Positions 54,525 through 63,314 of a stretch of 64,000 nt of DNA are shown piece after piece. Under the pieces are notes generated by a model. It was not told the DNA's origin. It worked only from the letters and a program-made list of their open reading frames with translations, and searched no databases. A program made the position numbers and the translations under genes. Within the stretch, counting starts at the first letter, position 1. Every line of letters begins with the position of its first letter. The DNA comes from an uncultured Collinsella sp. (GTDB lineage Bacteria > Actinomycetota > Coriobacteriia > Coriobacteriales > Coriobacteriaceae): positions 1 through 64,000 of the forward strand of contig CALKKS010000005.1 in assembly GCA_937995345.1 (NCBI GenBank). The letters run 5' to 3'.

Positions 54525-56369
54525 TTGAATTATCTGAGTGAGATGCTCAAATTGCCGGTCTTGGACGTCGATGGCGAAAAGCTCGGCGTTGTGAACGATT
54601 TTGGCATTGCAACCGGCGAAGTTTTTCCGCACGTGACGTCGCTCGCGTTCCGCGGTCCCGGCAAGACGCCGTTTATGATCAGCTGGCGCAAATGGGTCGA
54701 CCGTATCGACGAGACGGGTGTACACCTTAAGTCGCCGGCCACCGAAATCCGTTTTTCGTACCTGCAGCCGACCGAACTCTTGCTCGCCCGCGACGTGCTC
54801 AACAAGCAGATCGTCGATACGCAGGGCATGAAGGTCGTGCGCGTCAACGACATCAAGTTCTCCATGTCGGGCGAAAATCAGCTGCGTCTGCTGGGTGCCG
54901 AGGTCGGCGCCCGCGGTCTGCTGCGTGCAATCAGCCCCGCGCTCGAGCATGTCGTCGAGGGCTTTATGAAGCACCTGGGCAAGCCGCTCAGCGAGGACAT
55001 TATCGCCTGGTCTTATATGGACCTGCTCGATCGCTCGACTAAGAACATCCAGCTCTCGGTGTCGCACAAGACGCTTGGCGAGCTGCATCCTGCCGACATC
55101 GCTGACATCATCGAGCAGCTCGACCCGCGCCTGCGCGCGCAGGTGTTCGCGCAGCTCGATACGGCACAGGCCGCCGAGGCCATCTCGGAGTTCGATGACG
55201 ACGAGCTCATGACCGAGATGCTCGAGGGCCTGTCCGACACGGACGCATCGTCGATGCTGGCCATGATGGACCCGGACGACGCTGCCGACCTGATCGACGA
55301 GCTCGATTATGAGAAGGCCGAGAAGCTCCTGCGCCTGATGGGCGTCAAAGAGGAGAAGGCGATTCGTAATCTGCTGGGCTACGAGGACAACACCGCCGGC
55401 CGCATCATGACCTCGGAGTTTGTCTCGCTGCCCGCCACAGCGACGGTCGGCGATGCCATCGAGGCGATTCGCAAACTCGACGAGGACTTTGAGAGTGTCT
55501 ATTACGTCTATACCGAGGATCCGAGCGGTATGCTGACGGGCGTGCTTTCGCTGCGCACGCTGATCGTGGCCGACCGCGACGCCACGCTGGGCCAGCTCGC
55601 CTATCGCGATCTGGTCTACGTGTCGCCCGACGAGGACCAGGAAGACGTGACGGACGAGATGACCAAGTACGACCTGGTTGCCATCCCCGTCTGCGACGAG
55701 AACCGTCATATCCTGGGTATCGTGACCTTCGACGACGCCATGGACGTTATCGCCGAGGAGCATCAGGAGGACCTGCAGATCGCCGGTGTCGGCTCGGGCG
55801 ATAGCGCGTCGGACGACTCGACGAACGTGCTCAGCTGGTTCGTGCATCGTCAGTACTGGGTTGTCGTGTGGGGCATCGCCTCGTGCATTATGGCGACGGT
55901 GCTGGGGACGGCGCTGGGCTCCGCGCATCTGGTGGTGTTCCCCATGTGCGCCATGCCGCTCGTGCTGCTGGCTGCCTCGCGCATGGTGTCGTTCGTCAAG
56001 AACTACTTCCTCGAGTACGACGGTCACGACGACGAGCCCAAACCGTACCTGGGATTCTTCTTCCAGAGCACGGGCATGGGTCTGATCCTTTCGCTTGTTA
56101 CTTACCTGTGCGCGCAGCTGGTGCGCACCGCTGCGTTCCCCGATGCCTCTATGTTTGAGGAGCAGCTCTTTACCGGCTGCTTTAACATTGCCGCCATCAT
56201 CTGCCTGGTGGGCAACATGAGCGCCGTGATTTACCTGATGGTGCTGTTCTGGCGCGACGAGCACGACCTTAACACGTCGGGTACCGCCATGAACGTTATC
56301 GCCGTCATGATCTCGTGTGTGGCGTACTGCATCGCCGCGGTGCTGCTCACCATGTCGGTCATGGGATAG
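54525..56369 (+). CDS. mgtE: MgtE-family Mg2+ transporter/channel with N-terminal PRC-barrel
   Basis: 614 residues. A PRC-barrel-like region (about 1-110) is followed by the MgtE N domain of short helical repeats (about 180-300, with LHPADIADIIEQLDP and MMDPDDAADLIDEL), a CBS pair (about 305-425) and five TM helices (about 445-614). It imports Mg2+ and closes when the cytoplasmic domains bind Mg2+. The start is TTG at 54525, chosen because GGGGAG lies five bases before; ATG at 54543 is less well placed. The next gene starts 8 bases after its stop. Confidence 0.88.
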   Translation: MNYLSEMLKLPVLDVDGEKLGVVNDFGIATGEVFPHVTSLAFRGPGKTPFMISWRKWVDRIDETGVHLKSPATEIRFSYLQPTELLLARDVLNKQIVDTQGMKVVRVNDIKFSMSGENQLRLLGAEVGARGLLRAISPALEHVVEGFMKHLGKPLSEDIIAWSYMDLLDRSTKNIQLSVSHKTLGELHPADIADIIEQLDPRLRAQVFAQLDTAQAAEAISEFDDDELMTEMLEGLSDTDASSMLAMMDPDDAADLIDELDYEKAEKLLRLMGVKEEKAIRNLLGYEDNTAGRIMTSEFVSLPATATVGDAIEAIRKLDEDFESVYYVYTEDPSGMLTGVLSLRTLIVADRDATLGQLAYRDLVYVSPDEDQEDVTDEMTKYDLVAIPVCDENRHILGIVTFDDAMDVIAEEHQEDLQIAGVGSGDSASDDSTNVLSWFVHRQYWVVVWGIASCIMATVLGTALGSAHLVVFPMCAMPLVLLAASRMVSFVKNYFLEYDGHDDEPKPYLGFFFQSTGMGLILSLVTYLCAQLVRTAAFPDASMFEEQLFTGCFNIAAIICLVGNMSAVIYLMVLFWRDEHDLNTSGTAMNVIAVMISCVAYCIAAVLLTMSVMG

Positions 56370-56377
56370 GTGGTCGC

Positions 56378-57640
56378 GTGCAAAACACGAAGCAAAAGGC
56401 GAGCGCCAAGCAAAAGCTGACCATCGCCGCCATCTTTGGCGCTATGGGCCCCGGTCTGTTGGCGGCGCTTTCGGGTAATGACGCCGGCGGCATCGCCACG
56501 TATTCCAGCGCGGGCGCCAGCTATGGTTACAAGATGCTCTGGATGCTTCCCGTCATGACCGTGCTGCTCATCGTGACGCAGGAGACCGCGGCGCGCTGCG
56601 GATGCGTCACGGGTAAGGGCCTGGCGTCGCTCATTCGCGAGCGCTTTGGCGTGCGCAAGAGCGTGCTGGCCATGGCGGCGCTGTTGATCGCCAACACGGC
56701 CGTGACCATTTCGGAGTTTGCGGGTATCGCGAGCGGACTTGCCCTGTTTGGCGTGCCGGCGAGCATTTCGGTGCCGCTCGTGGCGCTGCTGGTGTGGATG
56801 CTTACCATGTCGGGCAGTTTCCAGCGCATCGAGAAGATTTTGCTGCTGGTAAGCTGCGTGTTCGTGACCTACATCGTCGCCGCGTTTATGGCCGGCCCCA
56901 ACTGGGGCGAGGTCGCGGTCGACTTGGTCGTCCCCAATATTCAAAACGACCCCAGCTACGTGTCGCTCGTGGTCGCAACGATCGGTACCACCATCGCACC
57001 GTGGATGATCTTCTTGGCTCAGAACAACGTGGTCGATAAGAATGCGGGCGAGGACGACATCGTGCTGCAGCGTATTGATACCGTGAGCGGCTCGATTGCT
57101 GCTGATATCATTGCGGGCTTCATTATCATCACGACCGGTACGGTGCTGTTCCCGGCGGGTATTCAGATTAGCGATGCCGCCGATGCCGCCCGCGCGCTGG
57201 AGCCCATCGCGGGCCAGTGGTCCACGGTGTTGTTTGCCTCGGGCCTGGTCGCAGCGAGCTTTTTGGCTGCCTGCGTGCTGCCGGGCGTTACGTCGAGTGC
57301 CATCTGCGAGGCATTTGGTTGGGAACGAGGCGCCGATCGCAGCTGGGACGAGGCCCCGGTCTATCGCGGCATCATTACGGCCATCATCGGCATTTCTGCC
57401 GTGTTGGTGCTCATGCCCGGCGTCGATTTGTTCCAAATTATGATGACCTCGCAGGTCATCAACGGCGTGCTGCTGCCCGTGGTTCTGGTGTTCCAGGTGG
57501 TTATCGCCGCCGATCGTCACATTATGGGTGCCAACCGCAACGGCCGCGTATGGAACGTGCTCACGTGGGCGACTATCGGCGTGATTACGGTGCTGACGGT
57601 CGTCATGTTTGTGCTGCAAGCGATGGGCTACAGCGCGTAG
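56378..57640 (+). CDS. NRAMP-related Mg2+ transporter (NRMT-like)
   Basis: 420 residues from GTG 56378 (TAGGTGG before it); eleven TM helices of the SLC11/NRAMP fold. The metal-site motif DPGN of TM1 is replaced by DAGG (SGNDAGGIATY), and MPH of TM6 is replaced by APW (TTIAPWMIFLAQ). These changes fit the NRAMP-related Mg2+ transporters, one of which was characterised from the related coriobacterium Eggerthella lenta, and argue against Mn2+/Fe2+ transport. Co-transcribed with mgtE. Confidence 0.85.
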   Translation: MQNTKQKASAKQKLTIAAIFGAMGPGLLAALSGNDAGGIATYSSAGASYGYKMLWMLPVMTVLLIVTQETAARCGCVTGKGLASLIRERFGVRKSVLAMAALLIANTAVTISEFAGIASGLALFGVPASISVPLVALLVWMLTMSGSFQRIEKILLLVSCVFVTYIVAAFMAGPNWGEVAVDLVVPNIQNDPSYVSLVVATIGTTIAPWMIFLAQNNVVDKNAGEDDIVLQRIDTVSGSIAADIIAGFIIITTGTVLFPAGIQISDAADAARALEPIAGQWSTVLFASGLVAASFLAACVLPGVTSSAICEAFGWERGADRSWDEAPVYRGIITAIIGISAVLVLMPGVDLFQIMMTSQVINGVLLPVVLVFQVVIAADRHIMGANRNGRVWNVLTWATIGVITVLTVVMFVLQAMGYSA

Positions 57641-57662
57641 CGCCTCTTTTGGGTTTCGAGCG

Positions 57663-57693
57663 GGCCGCGGCCATGGGCTGCGGCCTCTTTTTT
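57663..57693 (+). terminator. Terminator of the mgtE-NRMT operon
   Basis: GGCCGCGGCC pairs with GGCTGCGGCC across a 3-nt loop, followed by TCTTTTTT. Confidence 0.85.
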
Positions 57694-57723
57694 GCCCGCT
57701 ACAGGGGGTCAGCTATATAACGA

Positions 57724-57951
57724 TGGGCAAAAAATGCCAAATATGAGTACTGTTGCTAGACCGATGGCATTTACGGTCAAGAAGATAATGAACATAACCT
57801 ATAGTATGTTCATTAAAATTGGCTCCAATACACCTTAAACAAGTCAGGTTGGCTGCTTTAGGGGGTTGTAGGGGTCACTCGGACGCCATTTTGGGTGATT
57901 TTACCTGCTACTAAAATGGTAACAGTACTCATATTTGCCCTTTTTTGCCCA
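57724..57951. repeat. 228-bp inverted-repeat element with internal palindrome
   Basis: 31-bp terminal inverted repeats (57724-57754 and 57921-57951, both containing AAATATGAGTACTGTT or its complement) match at about 28 positions. Inside, TAATGAACATA (57786) and TATGTTCATTA (57805) form a perfect 11-bp palindrome with an 8-bp spacer. No open frame. It is much more A+T-rich than its surroundings. Confidence 0.78.
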
Positions 57952-58123
57952 CAGACCTTTGAGGTTGCGGCGAAAAGGGCTTGTTTTGATTGTTTGGGGC
58001 AGGCGCGAGGCGCGGAAACGATGCCTGGAGCGGCGGAGCGGCTTGGAATTCATCCGTAGAGGTCTTCATTGGCTGGCGCCAGGAGTGCCTTCGGGTGCCG
58101 GTACAAAAGGAGTGTCCCTAACT
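57952..58123. other. Intergenic stretch with nothing recognised
   Basis: Lies between the inverted-repeat element and the acyltransferase terminator, downstream of both flanking convergent genes. No gene, RNA or clear structure seen. Confidence 0.4.
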
Positions 58124-58157
58124 TCCGCAGGGGCGTCGGCCGTGGCCGACGCCCCTG
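58124..58157 (-). terminator. Long hairpin terminator of the acyltransferase gene
   Basis: CGCAGGGGCGTCGGCC pairs almost completely with GGCCGACGCCCCTGCG around a 2-nt loop, 26 bases beyond the minus-strand stop codon. No T tract on either strand. Confidence 0.7.
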
Positions 58158-58183
58158 CGGGTGTAAGCAGATTTGGCTGCGTG

Positions 58184-60436
58184 TTACTTGTCGGTGCCCA
58201 GCTTGTGTGGCTTGTAGGCGAGGGCATTGACGAGTGCGTCGGCGGCGGATTTGACGGCTGCCGGCTGCGGATCGTTGACGTGGTCCTCGGGGTGCACGGG
58301 CAGGTCTTTCTTGACCGCATCGTGGATCAGGTTGAGGTACTCGGTCACGCCGGTGGTCGACAGGTGCGTGCCGTCGCCGTCAAACAGGTCGTTGCGGTTG
58401 GCACTGTACCCGTACCAGTCGATAACGCGTACATTCTTGTAGCGCGTGGCGGCGTTGGCGATGGCCTGGTTCGTGGATCCGACCCACGGCTGCGGGCTAC
58501 GCGTGTTTACAAACACGACGATGCGCTGCTCGCCGGCGTCGGCCATGATCGCGTCGACCTGGGCGTCCGTTACCAAACCGTTGGTGCCCAGGGCAAAGAC
58601 CACGATCTTGCCGGCAAGGTTCTGCTGGATATAGCCCTCAAATGTCGCGCGGCCCGCATCAAACTGGCGTCCCTTTTCGGCATCGATATGGCTGTGCGGA
58701 AACACGCCGTCAAAGGAATCAACGGCGCGCAGCGACACGGAGTCACCGATCATCAACAGGTCGTAGGAGCCATCGGGGAAGCCGTCGTTGTCCTTGTCGG
58801 TGTCGTCGGCCGCCTGCTGGTCGGTGGGCGCGGTGTTTTTGGCTTCCTTGTTCAGAACTTCGGCGCCCTCGCCGCTCAGCGCAGACGTCTCGGGCACAAA
58901 GATCAGGCCACCCAGTGCAACGACCAACACGACAGCGCAGGCTGCGCAGACAGGGACGTGCGCGCGTGCCCAGTTGGCGGGCGTGGTGGTGCCATCGCGG
59001 AGTTCGGCGACGGTGCGGCCGAAGGCGCCCTTCCTAAACGGCGTTTCGATAAAGCGATAGGAGCACTCGGCTACGGCGACCACCAGCAGCACCTGCAAAA
59101 TGTACTGCCACCAGGGCGTATCGTTGATGTTGGCGACCGGGTTCATGAGCAGCAGCAGCGGATAGTGCCACAGGTAGATGCTGTACGAGCGCTTGCCAAC
59201 CCACACGAGCGGTTCGGCGGACAGTGCGCGGGCAACCATTCCCTGGGGCTGCACGCAGGCCGCGATGACCATGAGCGTGAGGATGGAGCATAGCAGCGTG
59301 CCGCCGCGATACTGGAACGCGGTGTAGCCGTTGGTGAGCGCAACCATGGCGGCAAGGCCAACCAGACCCACGACGCCCAACACATCGATGGATGTGGGCG
59401 AGGACCAAAAGCGCACGAGGGCGCTCGGCTGTGCCGGGGCGGTCTCGGCTGATTCGTCGGCCTTCTCGCCAGGCTTGCCCTCGGCGTTCTTGTCGAGCTT
59501 ACCGCGCTTGGCAGCACTAACTAGGCGGTCGAGTCCTAGGCGATGGGCAAGGCGAACCGGCGCCAGGTCGCGGTCGGGGATAAATGCCATCCATGCACCC
59601 AACAGCAGCGAGAACACGCGGGTATCCGTGCCGTAGTACACACGGCTGGGGTCGGCGGCAGGGTTGTAGAGCACCATCATGGCAAGGGCGGATACCGCTG
59701 CGAGCCCCAGGACCACACGGCGCGTGTTGGGTTTGCTCACATGCATGGACACCATGGCAAACAGCAGCGGTGGCCAAATCAAATAGAACTGCTCTTCGAT
59801 GGCGAGCGACCAGAAGTGCGTGAGCGGCGAGGGGTCGCCTAGGGCATTGAAGTACGAGACGTTTTGGGCAATCTGCCACCAGTTGTTGAAGAACAGCAGC
59901 GACGGCAGGATGTCGGGGCGCATCTTGGTGAGCATCACGTGGTTAAAGATGGTGCACAGCGCGCAGGTCACGAACACTACCGTTACCACGGCGGGGACCA
60001 GGCGACGGACGCGGCGAATCCAGAAGCTCTTAAGGTCGATGCGGCCGGTTTTAGCGACTTCGTTGAGCAGCAAGCGCGTAATCAGATAGCCCGAAAGCAC
60101 AAAGAAGATCGTGACGCCGAGCAGGCCGCCCTGGGCCCACGTGAGGTTGAGGTGATAGAGCACCACCGCGACGACGGCGAGCGTACGCAGGCCGTCGAGC
60201 GCAGGAATGTAGCGGGACTTGGGGCGAGCGGTCGCCTGCTGGTCGGTAGCGGGCGAGCGTGTGGCGCCGGTGTTGGCCTTGGCTGCACGGGCGCCCTTGT
60301 TGGTGGGCGCTCGATGCGGGCTCGGGCCACGTCGCGACTCGCCGGTGCGGCGGTCGGCGCGCGGGCGTTCGTGCGGCGCCTGGTTATCGGGCGCGCGGCG
60401 CGGGCCGCGTGGGCTCGATTGTGGGAATTGTTCCAT
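58184..60436 (-). CDS. Acyltransferase-3 with C-terminal SGNH domain (OafA/OatA-like)
   Basis: 750 residues. A basic, disordered N-terminus (1 to about 75) is followed by an acyltransferase-3 membrane domain of about ten TM helices (75-480; YIPALDGLRTLAV start, FWSLAIEEQFYLIWP motif) and an extracellular SGNH esterase-like domain (about 530-730) with GDSVS, GTNG and DGTHLS. It should move acetyl groups across the membrane and O-acetylate peptidoglycan or a cell-surface polysaccharide. A Lys/Glu-rich loop (about residues 300-340) sits between TM helices. Start at the ATG with first base 60436, preceded by GGATGATG. Confidence 0.9.
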   Translation of the reverse strand: MEQFPQSSPRGPRRAPDNQAPHERPRADRRTGESRRGPSPHRAPTNKGARAAKANTGATRSPATDQQATARPKSRYIPALDGLRTLAVVAVVLYHLNLTWAQGGLLGVTIFFVLSGYLITRLLLNEVAKTGRIDLKSFWIRRVRRLVPAVVTVVFVTCALCTIFNHVMLTKMRPDILPSLLFFNNWWQIAQNVSYFNALGDPSPLTHFWSLAIEEQFYLIWPPLLFAMVSMHVSKPNTRRVVLGLAAVSALAMMVLYNPAADPSRVYYGTDTRVFSLLLGAWMAFIPDRDLAPVRLAHRLGLDRLVSAAKRGKLDKNAEGKPGEKADESAETAPAQPSALVRFWSSPTSIDVLGVVGLVGLAAMVALTNGYTAFQYRGGTLLCSILTLMVIAACVQPQGMVARALSAEPLVWVGKRSYSIYLWHYPLLLLMNPVANINDTPWWQYILQVLLVVAVAECSYRFIETPFRKGAFGRTVAELRDGTTTPANWARAHVPVCAACAVVLVVALGGLIFVPETSALSGEGAEVLNKEAKNTAPTDQQAADDTDKDNDGFPDGSYDLLMIGDSVSLRAVDSFDGVFPHSHIDAEKGRQFDAGRATFEGYIQQNLAGKIVVFALGTNGLVTDAQVDAIMADAGEQRIVVFVNTRSPQPWVGSTNQAIANAATRYKNVRVIDWYGYSANRNDLFDGDGTHLSTTGVTEYLNLIHDAVKKDLPVHPEDHVNDPQPAAVKSAADALVNALAYKPHKLGTDK

Positions 60437-60529
60437 AAAACATCATCCAATGACGAGAATAATCAGCACATATTCATTGTAGCTGCCTGCTCCTGTGAAT
60501 GCTTGCTGCTGGCGCAACCTCAAGGGCGC

Positions 60530-60559
60530 GTTCACATCAAAGTGAACTAAAGTTATAGG
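60530..60559 (+). promoter_or_regulatory. Promoter/operator region of the ribokinase operon
   Basis: GTTCAC-N6-GTGAAC (60530-60547) is a perfect small palindrome next to a possible -10 TATAGG at 60554. It is a candidate repressor site. Confidence 0.4.
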
Positions 60560-60622
60560 GGTGCGAGAGCGCACGATCGACGGCCGACGGTGGGCATAAG
60601 GCCCGCAGATGAGGAGGTTTCC

Positions 60623-61585
60623 ATGGCGGATCGCGGCATCGTTGCGGTGTTCGGCAGCATGAACATGGACCTTTCAGTGGCGTGCGAGCGCATGCCGCGC
60701 GCGGGCGAGACCGTTGGCGGTAACGGTTTTATCACCAATGCCGGTGGTAAGGGCGCCAACCAGGCCGTGGCAGCTGCGCGCATGGGCGCGCGCACGTGTA
60801 TGATCGGCGCGGTCGGGCGCGATGCGTTTGGCGATGCGCTGGTGGCGGGACTTCGAGATGCCGGCGTGGGCGTTGAGTTTGTGGCGCGTCGCGACGACGT
60901 GGAGACCGGCACCGCGACCATCATTCGTTGCGAGGGCGACAATCGCATCGTGCTGTCGCCGGGCGCTAACCATGCGCTTACGGGCGAGGACGTGGCCTGC
61001 GCGCTGCGCTATATGGTGGCTGACGAGCTCGATGGCGATGTCTGCGAGCTTGCCCCGGCGGCCGGCAGTGTCTTTGTCGCCCAGGGCGAATGCGACCTGA
61101 TGGCAACGGCTGCGGCGCTCTCTTGCGCCCATGGGCTGGGGTTCTATACGGTCTTTAACCCCGCGCCGGCCTGCGCCCTGCCGGCGGGTGCGTGGCCCGC
61201 AGTCGACCTTGTCTGCCCCAACGAGACCGAGTGCCAGGTGCTGACGGGCATCCTGCCCGCAGATGACGCGAGTTGTGTCGAAGCGCTTAATGCCCTGCTC
61301 GGCAAAGGCGCTGGCGCCGCGGTCATTACGCTGGGCGGTGCCGGTTCGGTTGCGCTTGGTGATGACGGCGAGCTGCTGCGCATGCCGGCGCTTTCGAGCT
61401 CGGTGGTCGACACCACGGCGGCCGGCGATACGTTTATCGGCGCGTTGGCGGCGGCTCGTCTAGAGGGCTTGCCGCTCTTTGAGTGCATGGCCGCGGGTGC
61501 TCGCGCCTCGGCAGTGACGGTGTCGCGCCTGGGCGCTCAGCAATCGATTCCCACGCGCGCCGAAGTTGAACATTGGTTTGGTTAA
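60623..61585 (+). CDS. rbsK: Ribokinase
   Basis: 320 residues from ATG 60623, seven bases after GAGGAGG. PfkB-family sugar kinase: N-terminal FGSMNMDLSV, GGKGANQAVAAARMG, and the C-terminal anion-hole motif TTAAGDTFIGAL with the catalytic aspartate. It makes ribose-5-phosphate. The next gene, a nucleoside hydrolase 30 bp on, supplies the ribose, so the pair forms a nucleoside salvage unit. Confidence 0.9.
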   Translation: MADRGIVAVFGSMNMDLSVACERMPRAGETVGGNGFITNAGGKGANQAVAAARMGARTCMIGAVGRDAFGDALVAGLRDAGVGVEFVARRDDVETGTATIIRCEGDNRIVLSPGANHALTGEDVACALRYMVADELDGDVCELAPAAGSVFVAQGECDLMATAAALSCAHGLGFYTVFNPAPACALPAGAWPAVDLVCPNETECQVLTGILPADDASCVEALNALLGKGAGAAVITLGGAGSVALGDDGELLRMPALSSSVVDTTAAGDTFIGALAAARLEGLPLFECMAAGARASAVTVSRLGAQQSIPTRAEVEHWFG

Positions 61586-61615
61586 ACGATAAAGACGGAG
61601 AAGCGGAGTAGAACA

Positions 61616-62590
61616 ATGGCAACCAAGAAGCTGATCCTTGATCTGGATATGGGTGTGGACGATGCGATGGCGCTGGCCTATGCCATCGCGAGCCCCGAGG
61701 TGGAGCTCGTGGGCATCACCACGTGCTTTGGCAACGTGCGCGTCGAGCAATCGGCGCACAACTGCCTGGCGGTGCTCGACCTGTTGGGTCGTCCCGAGGT
61801 GCCGGTGTACCTGGGCGCCGATCGTCCCATTAAGGCGACTGAGCCCTATACACCGCCGGCGTCCACCACGCTCATTCACGGCAAAAACGGCATTGGCGGC
61901 GCGAGCGTGCCCGCGTCGCCGTACGAGCCGGTGGGCGCGACGACAGCCGAAGGCAATGCGGCGGTCGACTATCTGATCGATGCCGCACGCACTTATGGAC
62001 TCGACCTGGTCTATGTGGCGACCGGCCCGCTCTCAAACTTGGCGCTTGCTTTGGAGCGCGATGCGGCGGCGATGATGTCTATCGGTCGCGTGGTCGTGAT
62101 GGGTGGTGCGCTCACCGTGCCCGGAAACGTGAGCGCAGGCGCCGAGGCCAACATGGCAAGTGATCCCGAGGCGGCCGATGCCGTGCTGCGTTCGGGCCGC
62201 AAGCTCACTATGGTGGGGCTGGATGTGACGCATCGCGTGGTGCTCACGCGTCGCGACATTGCCGGCTGGACGGGCTCGGGCACCATGGCCGGTTGCGCGT
62301 TTGCGAGCATGGTGGAGCACTACATTGGCTCGTACGAGATGAACGCCCCCTACCTGGGTGGCTGCGCGCTGCACGATCCGCTTGCCGTCGCCGTGGCGAT
62401 TGACCCCACGCTCGTGGGCGCGCTCGGCTGTAACCTGCGCGTCGACCTGCTGGGCGAGTATCGCGGCCGCACCATCTGCGATGAGCGCCGTGTGGCCGAT
62501 CCCGACAAGAGCGCGCTCGTGGCGCTGACCGTTGACGCCCCGCGCTTTCTGTCCGAGTTCAAGGCGCGTATGGCCCGTGTCCTGGGCTAA
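61616..62590 (+). CDS. Inosine/uridine-preferring nucleoside hydrolase
   Basis: 324 residues. The Ca2+-binding N-terminal motif reads DLDMGVDD (D9, D11, D15, D16), with Met where most members have Pro in DTDPGxDD. VVMGGAL and a C-terminal HDPLAVA carrying the active-site aspartate are present. It splits nucleosides into base and ribose. GGAG before the ATG; same operon as ribokinase. Confidence 0.9.
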   Translation: MATKKLILDLDMGVDDAMALAYAIASPEVELVGITTCFGNVRVEQSAHNCLAVLDLLGRPEVPVYLGADRPIKATEPYTPPASTTLIHGKNGIGGASVPASPYEPVGATTAEGNAAVDYLIDAARTYGLDLVYVATGPLSNLALALERDAAAMMSIGRVVVMGGALTVPGNVSAGAEANMASDPEAADAVLRSGRKLTMVGLDVTHRVVLTRRDIAGWTGSGTMAGCAFASMVEHYIGSYEMNAPYLGGCALHDPLAVAVAIDPTLVGALGCNLRVDLLGEYRGRTICDERRVADPDKSALVALTVDAPRFLSEFKARMARVLG

Positions 62591-62601
62591 GTTGTCTTTT
62601 T

Positions 62602-62666
62602 GGACGGGGCTTTTTTGACTGGTATGATTGGTGCGACCATTCGAACCAGCTAAAAGAGCCCCGTCC
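62602..62666 (+). promoter_or_regulatory. luxS promoter inside a long hairpin
   Basis: GGACGGGGCTTTTTT (62602) pairs with AAAAGAGCCCCGTCC (62652), 14 of 15 positions. Between the arms is TGGTATGAT (62620-62628), an extended -10, so transcription would start near 62635 and include only the right arm. The left arm with its T6 tract may end the upstream operon. Confidence 0.55.
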
Positions 62667-62692
62667 CAAATTGACTACCGAGAGGAACTGCC

Positions 62693-63181
62693 ATGGAGCG
62701 CATTGCGAGCTTTTCCGTTGATCATCTGCTGCTTGAGCCCGGCGTGTACGTGAGCCGCATCGACCGCGATCCGGCGACCGGCGCCGCCGTCACCACCTTT
62801 GACCTGCGCCTGACCACGCCCAACAAGGAGCCGGTCATGAACACGGCCGAGTGCCACACTATCGAGCACCTGGGCGCCACGTTCCTTCGCAATCATGCCG
62901 AGTGGTCGAGCCGCATTGTCTACTTTGGCCCCATGGGTTGCCGCACGGGCTTTTACCTCGTCGTGTTTGGCGAGGTGACGAGCGAGGAGATTTTGCCGCT
63001 CGTCCGCGAGTTGTTTGAATTCGTCGCCGGCTTTGAGGGCGATGTTCCCGGTGCCGCTCCCGAGGAGTGCGGTAACTACCTGGACCAGAACCTCCCCATG
63101 GCAAACTGGCTTGCGCGCCGTTACCTCGACCGCGACCTGGCCGATATCGACGAGAAGCACCTGCACTATCAACAGGCGTAA
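62693..63181 (+). CDS. luxS: S-ribosylhomocysteine lyase LuxS
   Basis: 162 residues. Metal ligands H55, H59 (HTIEH) and C126 (ECGNYL), and catalytic E58 and C83 (GPMGCRTGFYL), all at the family positions. It cleaves S-ribosylhomocysteine to homocysteine and the AI-2 precursor DPD in the activated methyl cycle. GAGAGG lies seven bases before ATG. Monocistronic, with its own terminator. Confidence 0.97.
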   Translation: MERIASFSVDHLLLEPGVYVSRIDRDPATGAAVTTFDLRLTTPNKEPVMNTAECHTIEHLGATFLRNHAEWSSRIVYFGPMGCRTGFYLVVFGEVTSEEILPLVRELFEFVAGFEGDVPGAAPEECGNYLDQNLPMANWLARRYLDRDLADIDEKHLHYQQA

Positions 63182-63211
63182 GGGCTTTGATGCTCAAGAC
63201 GTGCGTAACGG

Positions 63212-63240
63212 GCGCCTCCGCTTATGCGGGGGCGCTTTTT
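63212..63240 (+). terminator. Terminator after luxS
   Basis: GCGCCTCCGC pairs with GCGGGGGCGC across TTAT and is followed by five T residues. Confidence 0.9.
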
Positions 63241-63279
63241 CGTATCGAATGCTCAAATTAGTACGTGTTTGTTCTAGAA

Positions 63280-63305
63280 TGTTCGTATAGTCACATTTAC
63301 GAACA
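63280..63305 (+). promoter_or_regulatory. Operator overlapping the promoter of the last gene
   Basis: A perfect inverted repeat TGTTCGTA-N10-TACGAACA spans a possible -10 TATAGT (63286) and the ribosome site region, nine bases before the ATG at 63315. A repressor bound here would block transcription; its identity is unknown. Confidence 0.6.
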
Positions 63306-63314
63306 GGAGTGAAC

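Noticed and set aside
54489..56264. 591-residue minus-strand frame over mgtE, and 56231-57619 over the NRMT gene
   Set aside because: His/Arg/Gln-rich shadows; the plus frames hold the CBS and TM motifs.
57935..59293. 452-residue plus-strand frame over the acyltransferase gene
   Set aside because: Overlaps the minus-strand SGNH domain, which has full catalytic motifs; the plus reading has no family features.
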